DNA of 6,475 bases. It comes from Candidatus Igneacidithiobacillus taiwanensis (GTDB taxonomy: Bacteria > Pseudomonadota > Gammaproteobacteria > Acidithiobacillales > Acidithiobacillaceae). A program made the translations under genes and the position numbers. The notes beneath the pieces are model-generated. The model searched no databases. It saw nothing but the letters and a program-made list of their open reading frames with translations, and was not told the DNA's origin. Below are positions 1 to 5,541 of the stretch, piece after piece. The stretch spans positions 1-6,475 of the forward strand of contig DDOU01000008.1 in NCBI GenBank assembly GCA_002341825.1, in the 5' to 3' direction. How positions within the stretch are numbered: the first letter of the stretch is position 1; each line of letters starts with the position of its first letter.

Positions 1-168
1 GGCCTTGGCGGCATCTTTGATCGGCTCTGGGGTATCAAAATCGGGCTCGCCTGCACCAAGGCTGACCACATCCTTGCCTTGACGCTGGAGTTCCGCAGCG
101 CGTGTACTTACCGCCAAGGTGGGGGAGGGGCGAACCGCATTGACGCGACGGGAAAGGCGTATGTCCAC
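1..168 (-). CDS. aspC: Class I PLP-dependent aminotransferase, N-terminal fragment (aspartate aminotransferase type)
   Basis: Partial gene: 56 codons are visible and the rest lies beyond the left edge. The translation begins VDIRLSRRVNAVRPSPTLAV (GTG read as Met) and continues to a segment containing SLGAGEPDFDTP. This N-terminal pattern is typical of the class I/subgroup Ib aspartate aminotransferases, which transfer the amino group between aspartate and 2-oxoglutarate using pyridoxal phosphate in the cytoplasm. The catalytic lysine and PLP-binding residues are outside the window, so substrate preference (aspartate, prephenate or another amino acid) cannot be judged. I chose GTG at 168 because AGGA lies 8 nt upstream and the protein then starts where family members start. 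The frame stays open further upstream into the LON gene, but that part does not look like aminotransferase. It follows the LON gene on the same strand after a 68-bp gap that holds a promoter candidate. Confidence 0.85.
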   Translation of the reverse strand, partial: MDIRLSRRVNAVRPSPTLAVSTRAAELQRQGKDVVSLGAGEPDFDTPEPIKDAAKA

Positions 169-176
169 TGCAGGAA

Positions 177-180
177 TCCT
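177..180 (-). promoter_or_regulatory. Ribosome binding site of the aminotransferase gene
   Basis: AGGA on the minus strand, 8 nt before the GTG codon at 168-166. It decides the choice of a GTG start, since no ATG is available at the expected N-terminus. Confidence 0.6.
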
Positions 181-203
181 GAAGGCGCTAGCAAAGGGCC
201 AAA

Positions 204-231
204 ATTGTAAGCCTTTACGCCGGAAAAGCAA
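204..231 (-). promoter_or_regulatory. Candidate sigma-70 promoter for the aminotransferase gene
   Basis: On the minus strand, TTGCTT (231-226) is followed after 16 nt by TACAAT (209-204). The -10 box matches the consensus at five of six positions and the -35 box at three of six (TTG). Predicted transcription would start near 197, about 29 nt before the GTG. The element lies in the short gap after the LON gene stop codon, where a promoter for an independently expressed aminotransferase would be expected. Found by eye only. Confidence 0.45.
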
Positions 232-236
232 CCGCG

Positions 237-794
237 CTACTCCACTCCCTTTTTGCGAAGTAGGCTGGCAATGCGACGTAGGCGCTCCAAGGGATCCTGT
301 AGCAGCAAGAGTTGCAGCTTTTCTGCCGACCGCACCGGTAAAGCCTGCGCCAAGATCATGCCGGCACGACTGGCATCCAGCTCTGGAGCAGCTGGATCTT
401 CGATAATCTGCTGCAAGATGGGTTTGAGCCATTCGTGCTCAAAAGCGAGAGGAAGGGCCGGTTCTTCCGGCCACAGATGAATGCGCGCCACAGTGATGTC
501 ATTGGCATGCTGCCATTCTTGTACGGAAAAACGGCGGGATCCCTCGATTTCCAGAAGAAGCAGCCCGTTCTCGCTATTCCAGTCGACAATGGTTGCCAGA
601 GTGCCAACGGGGGCAGGGGCGGCTTCCGCCTCCGCCAGGCAAATGCCGAAGGGACGGCCTGAGCGCATGGCGCGGCTGACCATATCCACATAACGAGGCT
701 CGAAGATGCGCAGCCCCATGCGGGCCTTGGGAAAAAGCACGGAACTGAGTAAGAATAGATCGTACCATTCTTGCGCATCGCTTTGCGCCGTCAT
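237..794 (-). CDS. Stand-alone LON substrate-binding (N-terminal) domain protein
   Basis: A 185-residue protein made almost wholly of the LON N-terminal domain (PF02190 type). Visible motifs in order are LFP followed by LRIFEPRY (residues 20-35), FGICL (49-53), VGTLATIVDW (63-72), LEIEGSRRFSV (81-91), and a C-terminal helical part ending in DPLERLRRIASLL (167-179). There is no AAA+ ATPase or Ser-Lys protease domain, so it is not a Lon protease. Short free-standing LON-domain proteins of about 190-220 residues are common in proteobacteria, and their cellular role is not established. They may bind unfolded segments or partner proteins. The ATG at 794 is supported by AGGA (806-803) 8 nt upstream. 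It is transcribed away from hemW, 24 bp from its start, and toward the aminotransferase gene 68 bp downstream. Confidence 0.88.
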   Translation of the reverse strand: MTAQSDAQEWYDLFLLSSVLFPKARMGLRIFEPRYVDMVSRAMRSGRPFGICLAEAEAAPAPVGTLATIVDWNSENGLLLLEIEGSRRFSVQEWQHANDITVARIHLWPEEPALPLAFEHEWLKPILQQIIEDPAAPELDASRAGMILAQALPVRSAEKLQLLLLQDPLERLRRIASLLRKKGVE

Positions 795-802
795 CCCGGA
801 GA

Positions 803-806
803 TCCT
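803..806 (-). promoter_or_regulatory. Ribosome binding site of the LON-domain gene
   Basis: AGGA on the minus strand with an 8-nt spacer to the ATG at 794. It sits in the 24-bp gap to the divergent hemW start, so the LON leader overlaps the hemW leader in antisense. Confidence 0.6.
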
Positions 807-818
807 CGCGAAACCAAT

Positions 819-2015
819 ATGCCTGAGCTAAGTGTAGCGCCCCTTTCCTTGTATGTGCACCTGCCCTGGTGCAAAGCCAAGTGTCCATACTGCGATTTTA
901 ATTCCTACGCGGCGGAGAACTTCCCCGCCGAGCGCTACGTCGATGCCCTCATTCTTGATCTGGAGCGTGAGCTGCCGCGGATTTGGGGTCGGCAAATTCA
1001 CAGTATCTTTTTTGGTGGCGGTACCCCCAGCCTTTTCCCGCCGGAGAGTCTCGATCGTTTACTCTCGGCCATTCGTGCTCGCCTGCGCCTGGCGCCGCAA
1101 GTAGAAATCAGCCTCGAGGCGAATCCTGGCGCGGTGGATGCCGCAGCCTTCGCCGGTTTTCGTGCAGCGGGTATCAATCGTCTCTCCCTCGGGGTCCAGT
1201 CCTTCAACGACGACGCCTTGCGCGTTCTCGGACGCATTCACGATGCCCGCACCGCGCATCAAGCCATCGAAGCGCTACAGCGCGCTGGTTTCGACAACTG
1301 GAATCTGGACCTGATCTTTGCCTTGCCAGGACAGGATTACGCCGCGGCACTCGACGACCTGCGCAATGCGCTCATCCACCGGCCGCCGCATCTTTCTCTG
1401 TACCAACTTACCTTGGAACCGGGAACACCTTTTGCCAGCCGTCCGCCGGCCGCCTTACCCGATGCCGACAGCAGCGCGGAAATGGAGGAGGGGCTGCGTG
1501 CCGAACTCGCTGCCGCGGGTCTTGCCCGTTATGAGGTTTCGGCGCATGCGCGCAGCGGACGGCAGTGTTGGCACAATCGTAACTACTGGCTCTTTGGGGA
1601 CTATTTGGGCATTGGTGCTGGCGCCCATGGCAAAATCACTCTGCCCGGGCAGGGGATACTGCGCACACGTAAACCACCGCGGCCGGAAACGTACATGGCA
1701 GCGGCCATGGCTGCAGCTGCAGTTCTTGGTGAACAGCAGTGGGTCGGCCCTGCCGAACGCCCGTTCGAGTTTTTTCTCAACGCCTTGCGCTTGATGGAGG
1801 GATTTTCGGAGGAAATCTTTGAAGAGCGCACCGGGATAAGCTTTTTGCTTGTGGAGGGCCGACTGCGGCGCGCCGCACAACGTGGCTTATTGGAGCGGCA
1901 AGGGCGTCATTGGCGCCCCACCGCCATTGGTATCAATTGGACCAATTCCTTGTGTCGGGAATTTCTCCCCGAGAAGGAAGCGCCTCAGTCGCGCCCCATG
2001 GCCTCGGCTTCGTGA
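819..2015 (+). CDS. hemW: Haem chaperone HemW (radical SAM, HemN-like)
   Basis: A 398-residue radical-SAM protein, close to the usual 375-400 of HemW. The iron-sulfur motif is C18-x3-C22-x2-C25 (WCKAKCPYC) followed by DF. A Phe stands where the oxygen-independent coproporphyrinogen oxidase HemN has a fourth Cys, which separates HemW from HemN. FFGGGTPS (64-71) is the SAM-binding GGxTP region, and the HemW-type C-terminal part shows HNRNYW (252-257) and GIGAGAHG (264-271). HemW proteins bind haem and hand it to haem proteins such as respiratory cytochromes, and do not carry out the HemN reaction. I took ATG 819 because the protein then begins just before the LSLYVHLPWC strand. An in-frame ATG at 771 would add 16 residues overlapping the LON gene. 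No strong ribosome binding site precedes 819 (GGAG at 798-801 is too far). A weak promoter-like pair, TTGGGA (727-732) and AAGAAT (751-756), lies inside the LON gene. Confidence 0.93.
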   Translation: MPELSVAPLSLYVHLPWCKAKCPYCDFNSYAAENFPAERYVDALILDLERELPRIWGRQIHSIFFGGGTPSLFPPESLDRLLSAIRARLRLAPQVEISLEANPGAVDAAAFAGFRAAGINRLSLGVQSFNDDALRVLGRIHDARTAHQAIEALQRAGFDNWNLDLIFALPGQDYAAALDDLRNALIHRPPHLSLYQLTLEPGTPFASRPPAALPDADSSAEMEEGLRAELAAAGLARYEVSAHARSGRQCWHNRNYWLFGDYLGIGAGAHGKITLPGQGILRTRKPPRPETYMAAAMAAAAVLGEQQWVGPAERPFEFFLNALRLMEGFSEEIFEERTGISFLLVEGRLRRAAQRGLLERQGRHWRPTAIGINWTNSLCREFLPEKEAPQSRPMASAS

Positions 2016-2296
2016 CCGGTGATGGATCCTTCCGTAAAAAGATATTCCCGCAATTCCTTGTCTAGGCGAGGTAATTTCCGACGCAGCCACTCCAATACCA
2101 TGGCTGCGTGTTCCAGTTCTTCGTCACGATTGTGGGCGAGTACGGCCTTGAGGGTTGGATCTTGGCAAGCGTCCACCCGCTGCTGGTACCAATCGACGGC
2201 TTCAAACTCCTCCATCAAGGAACTGATGGCGCGATGGATATCGAGGGTGTCGGGACTGAGCTGTTCGAGGGCTTCGTGTAGGCTTTCGTGGGCCAT
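1985..2296 (-). CDS. Ferritin-like protein of the encapsulated-ferritin (EncFtn) family, without visible targeting tail
   Basis: A 103-residue, strongly helical protein. The core, E29-E30-x-E32-x3-W36-Y37-x2-RVDA and then AHNRDEELEHAAMVLEWLRR (54-73), matches the two-helix EncFtn ferroxidase family described from Rhodospirillum rubrum. By recall of that protein, its Glu32, Glu62 and His65 correspond here to E30, E60 and H63, and Trp38/Tyr39 to W36/Y37, all at a constant offset of two. Such proteins form ring-like decamers that oxidise Fe(II) and normally work inside an encapsulin shell. Here the C-terminus, after YLFTEGSITGHE, ends EAEAMGRD with no Gly-Ser-Leu-type encapsulin-targeting peptide, and no encapsulin gene is next to it. 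The ATG at 2296 has GGAG 7 nt upstream. An upstream ATG at 2383 would add 29 residues unlike the family. The 3' end overlaps hemW by 31 bp. TATTCT at 2338-2333 could be a -10 box, but it has no good -35. No Fur box was recognised. Confidence 0.85.
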   Translation of the reverse strand: MAHESLHEALEQLSPDTLDIHRAISSLMEEFEAVDWYQQRVDACQDPTLKAVLAHNRDEELEHAAMVLEWLRRKLPRLDKELREYLFTEGSITGHEAEAMGRD

Positions 2297-2303
2297 GGTC
2301 GAT

Positions 2304-2307
2304 CTCC
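2304..2307 (-). promoter_or_regulatory. Ribosome binding site of the EncFtn-like gene
   Basis: GGAG on the minus strand with a 7-nt spacer to the ATG at 2296. It supports 2296 over the upstream ATG at 2383. The element directly abuts the GTG start codon (2308) of the divergent pseudouridine synthase gene. Confidence 0.65.
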
Positions 2308-3072
2308 GTGGGTTGCGTAGAAGTGTCATTTGAGAATAGCCGAAGACGACCCGGCCAGCCAGGCAAGCGCTTTGGCCTCGCACGTATCCTCTCCAAGCGC
2401 GGACTTTGCTCGCGAACCCAAGCGGCCGAGTGGATTCGGGCGGGAAGAGTGACTGTTGCGGGACGCTGTATTCTCGATCCCGAACAGGGCTTTCCGCTCG
2501 ACCAGGATGCCATTGCGGTAGATGGCGTTGCCGCGCCGCTAACGTCGCGTCGGCGTGTGCTATTACTCCATAAGCCGCGCGGCTATTTGGTGACGCGCCA
2601 CGATCAACATGGGCGGCGTACGATCTACGATTTGCTTCCCGATGGCGACTGGCTCGCGCCGGTGGGTCGTCTCGATCAAGCCAGCAGCGGTTTGCTGCTG
2701 CTGAGTAATGATCCTACCTGGGCGCAAACGATTTTGGACCCCGAACGCCATGTACCCAAAAAATATCATGTGCAGGTCCGCCCTCCCTTGGCTGCAGAGC
2801 AACGCGCTTATCTGGCCGCTGGCGTGGTGCTCGATGGGATACGATATCGTCCAGTGGAAATTCGTGAGTTGCGCTGTGGCGGCAAGACCCAATGGTTGGA
2901 ATTTGTGCTTCAAGAAGGGAAAAATCGCCAGATTCGCCGCCTGTTGGAGAGTCAGGGCTGTGAAGTTTTACGGCTGATTCGTGTTGCCATTGGCACTTTG
3001 ACCTTAGGTGACTTGGCCGCCGGCCAGTGGCGCGAACTTACGCCTACGGAAATAGACAGGCTGTCGTCATGA
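2308..3072 (+). CDS. S4-domain rRNA pseudouridine synthase, RsuA/RluB group
   Basis: A 254-residue protein with an N-terminal S4 RNA-binding domain (about 21-65, starting RFGLARILSKRGLCSR) and a RsuA/RluB-type catalytic domain. The catalytic motif is GRLD at 120-123 with Asp123 as nucleophile. KKYHV (151-155) carries the conserved Tyr, and EGKNRQIRRLLESQG (203-217) is the C-terminal signature. These enzymes isomerise one specific uridine in rRNA. The segment TRHDQHGRRTIYDLLP resembles RluB (23S rRNA) more than RsuA (16S rRNA), but I do not assign a member or a site. The start is uncertain. An in-frame TGA at 2257-2259 limits it, and the only candidates before the S4 domain are GTG 2308 and GTG 2323, both without a clear ribosome binding site. 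The residues before the S4 domain are basic (SRRRPGQPGKR). It is divergent from the ferritin-like gene by 11 bp and overlaps the ppsA end by 6 bp. Confidence 0.88.
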   Translation: MGCVEVSFENSRRRPGQPGKRFGLARILSKRGLCSRTQAAEWIRAGRVTVAGRCILDPEQGFPLDQDAIAVDGVAAPLTSRRRVLLLHKPRGYLVTRHDQHGRRTIYDLLPDGDWLAPVGRLDQASSGLLLLSNDPTWAQTILDPERHVPKKYHVQVRPPLAAEQRAYLAAGVVLDGIRYRPVEIRELRCGGKTQWLEFVLQEGKNRQIRRLLESQGCEVLRLIRVAIGTLTLGDLAAGQWRELTPTEIDRLSS

Positions 3073-5478
3073 TAGCCTTTCGCCTGTGATGCTTTTCTCG
3101 ATTTCAAGAACTTGACGGGTGGTTGCAAGAATCGTGTCGGGATTGAGGCTGATGGAGTCAATTCCAAGACGAACGAGATACTCCGCCATTTCTGGATAGT
3201 CGGAGGGTGCCTGGCCACAGAGGCCAGAATGAATGCCGTTGCGTCGGCAGCCTTCGATGGCTTGTTGAATCAATAACTTTACTGCTGGATCGCGTTCGTC
3301 GTAATCTATGGAGACAATGGCAGAATCCCGATCCACCCCTAGGGTGAGTTGCGTCAAGTCATTGCTGCCAATGGAAAAACCATCGAAACGCTGGGCAAAC
3401 ATGTCAATCATGAGGACATTACTCGGTATCTCGCACATGGCATAGATTTGCAGGCCATTCTCGCCGCGACGTAAACCAAATTCCGCCATCTTTGCAAGTA
3501 CCGCATCCGCCTCTTCCACACGGCGAACAAAGGGCAGCATGACAATGACGTTATCCAGCCCCATGTCTTCCCGCACTCGCCGAATGGCCAAACATTCTAG
3601 TCGAAAACCCTCTTCGTAAGCCGGGTGGGCGTATCGCGAAGCACCCCGAAAACCGAGCATGGGGTTTTCTTCCTTGGGCTCAAAATCTGCACCACCAAGA
3701 AGAGCGGCATATTCATTACTTTTGAAATCCGAGGTTCGCAGTACCACAGGTTTTGGATAGAAGGCCGCCGCAATGGTGCCAACTCCCTCGGATAGACGCT
3801 GAATAAAATAATCCCCCGGGTCGGCAAAGCCTGCGACTCGCTGTTGTACTTCCCGCTGCACCGCTTTGTCTTGGATCCGTTCAGGATGCAGTAAGGCGAG
3901 GGGATGGACCTTGATGCTATTGGCAATGATGAACTCCATACGCGCCAAGCCAACGCCATCATTGGGCAAGGCTTGTAACTGAAAAGCGAGCTCGGGATCA
4001 CCGAGGTTCATCATAATTTTAGTCTTGGGGCGCGACAGACTGGAGAGATCGGTTGTGCGTACGGAAAAGGCGAGCTTGCCTGCGTAGACGGCACCGAGTT
4101 CGCCCTCGGCACAGGAAAGGGTAATTGGCACACCCTCCGGGATTTTATCGAGAGCGCCGGCAGCGCCCACTACTGCGGGAATACCGAGCTCGCGGGCAAT
4201 GATGGCGGCATGACAAGTGCGCCCGCCGCGCTCTGTAACGATCCCCGCGGCCAATTTCATCACTGGCTCCCAATCTGGGGTGGTGTTGTCGGCGATGAGA
4301 ATCTCGCCAGCCTGAAATTTGTGAAGTTCTGCAAGGTTGTAAATGTGGCGAGCAAGCCCCGTGGCAATGCGATTTCCTACCGCACGTCCGCTAACCAGGA
4401 GCTGACCCCGTTCCTGCAAATAAAATTCTTCCAGAATCTGCCCCTTACGCTGAGAAGCTACGGTTTCCGGACGCGCTTGCACGATGTAGAGCTGCTGATC
4501 TTCACCATCCTTGGCCCACTCCATATCCATGGGCCGCGCCTCGCCCACTTGTTTACTGTAGTAATCTTCGATCTTGATCGCATAATCGGCCAAAGTTAGA
4601 ACGTCGTCATCGCACAAAGAAAAACGCTGTTGTTCGATGACCGAGGTGCTAACGTTGCGAACGCCAAGGTGAGAGTCGGCGCTAGCGTAAATCATCTTCA
4701 ATTTCTTACTACCCAAAACGCGACGCAAAACCACGCGTTTGCCGCGCCGAAAACCCGATTTGAAAACATAAAATTCGTCTGGATTTACCGAACCTTGCAC
4801 AACGTTTTCACCAAGCCCATAAGCGGAGGTGATGAATACGACATCACGAAATCCGGTTTCAGTATCAAGGGAAAACATCACTCCGCTACTTGCAAGATCA
4901 GAGCGCACCATTTTCATGACACCGATGGAAAGTGCGACTTGGAAGTGGTCGAAGCCCTCATCCATACGGTAATGGATCGCCCGATCGGTAAAGAGACTGG
5001 CAAAACAACGTCGGCACGCATCGATGAGGTCGGCCTCACCGCGAACATTGAGATAGGTGTCTTGTTGGCCGGCAAAACTCGCCGTCGGTAGATCTTCGGC
5101 AGTAGCTGAAGAGCGGACGGCAAGAGAAACTTGTTCGCCGTACTCCGTACGCAACCGTGCGTAGGCCGTCAAGATTTCTTCCCGTAATTGCTCAGAAAAA
5201 GGCAGAGAATAGATGAGCTCTCGCGCTGCCTTGCCGCGGCGAGCAAGATCCTCTACTTGGTGCGACTGGAGGCCATCGAGGATGCGATGAAGTTCCGGCC
5301 ACGCGTGATGCTGGTGGAGAAGGTCGCGGTAGGCAGTAGCGGTAATGGCAAAACCATTGGGGATGCGCACGCCGAGAGGACGTAAGGCGCGATACATTTC
5401 GCCCAGAGAGGCATTCTTGCCCCCCACCAAGGGGAGATCGGCCATGCTAATTTCTTCAAAAAAACGGATGTAGTGCAT
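3067..5478 (-). CDS. ppsA: Phosphoenolpyruvate synthase (pyruvate, water dikinase)
   Basis: An 803-residue protein, close to the 792 of E. coli PpsA. It converts pyruvate, ATP and water to PEP, AMP and phosphate in the cytoplasm, feeding gluconeogenesis and biosynthesis. The N-terminal ATP-binding domain (about 5-340) shows GGKNASLGE (19-27) and RSSATAEDLPTASFAGQQDT (122-141). The central swivelling phosphohistidine domain has GGRTCHAAIIARELGIPAVV with the phosphorylated His at 423 (E. coli His421). The C-terminal PEP/pyruvate barrel has LRTSDFKSNEY and GLCGQ with catalytic Cys754 (E. coli Cys751). All key residues are present and there is no frameshift. I prefer the ATG at 5478 because the protein then begins MHYIRFFEEI, close to family starts, with GGGGG 6 nt upstream. 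An in-frame ATG at 5517 would add 13 residues but lacks a ribosome binding site and falls in a likely -10 box. It follows the sulfotransferase gene on the same strand. No PpsR regulator gene is in view. Confidence 0.95.
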   Translation of the reverse strand: MHYIRFFEEISMADLPLVGGKNASLGEMYRALRPLGVRIPNGFAITATAYRDLLHQHHAWPELHRILDGLQSHQVEDLARRGKAARELIYSLPFSEQLREEILTAYARLRTEYGEQVSLAVRSSATAEDLPTASFAGQQDTYLNVRGEADLIDACRRCFASLFTDRAIHYRMDEGFDHFQVALSIGVMKMVRSDLASSGVMFSLDTETGFRDVVFITSAYGLGENVVQGSVNPDEFYVFKSGFRRGKRVVLRRVLGSKKLKMIYASADSHLGVRNVSTSVIEQQRFSLCDDDVLTLADYAIKIEDYYSKQVGEARPMDMEWAKDGEDQQLYIVQARPETVASQRKGQILEEFYLQERGQLLVSGRAVGNRIATGLARHIYNLAELHKFQAGEILIADNTTPDWEPVMKLAAGIVTERGGRTCHAAIIARELGIPAVVGAAGALDKIPEGVPITLSCAEGELGAVYAGKLAFSVRTTDLSSLSRPKTKIMMNLGDPELAFQLQALPNDGVGLARMEFIIANSIKVHPLALLHPERIQDKAVQREVQQRVAGFADPGDYFIQRLSEGVGTIAAAFYPKPVVLRTSDFKSNEYAALLGGADFEPKEENPMLGFRGASRYAHPAYEEGFRLECLAIRRVREDMGLDNVIVMLPFVRRVEEADAVLAKMAEFGLRRGENGLQIYAMCEIPSNVLMIDMFAQRFDGFSIGSNDLTQLTLGVDRDSAIVSIDYDERDPAVKLLIQQAIEGCRRNGIHSGLCGQAPSDYPEMAEYLVRLGIDSISLNPDTILATTRQVLEIEKSITGERLS

Positions 5479-5484
5479 GCCATG

Positions 5485-5489
5485 CCCCC
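5485..5489 (-). promoter_or_regulatory. Possible ribosome binding site of ppsA
   Basis: A G-run (GGGGG, minus strand) 6 nt before the ATG at 5478. It is not a perfect Shine-Dalgarno sequence, but it is the only purine-rich element correctly spaced from either candidate start. Another ATG (5483-5481) lies between it and the chosen start, out of frame. Confidence 0.35.
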
Positions 5490-5512
5490 GGATTCCGACC
5501 TCTGATGATTTC

Positions 5513-5541
5513 ACCATAGTCTGCGGCGAGGGTTATCGCAA
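5513..5541 (-). promoter_or_regulatory. Candidate sigma-70 promoter for ppsA
   Basis: On the minus strand, TTGCGA (5541-5536) is followed after exactly 17 nt by TATGGT (5518-5513). Each box matches the consensus at four of six positions. Transcription would begin near 5506, about 28 nt before the preferred ppsA start at 5478. The -10 box contains the alternative ATG at 5517, so this promoter would rule that start out. The -35 box overlaps the last codons of the sulfotransferase gene. Found by eye only. Confidence 0.35.

Noticed and set aside
209..220. GTAAAGGCTTAC imperfect palindrome between the LON and aminotransferase genes
   Set aside because: The arms are only four bases with no following T-run. 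It overlaps the promoter candidate and does not make a terminator or a recognised operator.
771..788. Short inverted repeat GCGCA/TGCGC with a 6-nt loop before hemW
   Set aside because: Only five base pairs, and inside the LON coding sequence. Too short to claim as a regulatory hairpin.
983..1880. Long frames inside hemW (983-1534 plus, 1318-1794 plus, 1455-1880 minus)
   Set aside because: Shadow frames in GC-rich coding DNA. The hemW frame carries all the family motifs through this stretch.
1887..2090. Minus-strand frame ending near the hemW 3' end, containing GIGPIDTNGG, considered as a lost encapsulin-targeting tail of the ferritin
   Set aside because: The likeness to a targeting peptide is weak, and the segment is explained as antisense of conserved hemW coding sequence. 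It would also need a frameshift to join the ferritin.
4210..5091. Two long open frames on the plus strand (4210-4599 and 4630-5091)
   Set aside because: They lie antisense to ppsA, whose own frame is fully supported by catalytic motifs. Their translations show no recognisable domain, and they have no ribosome binding site that stands out.
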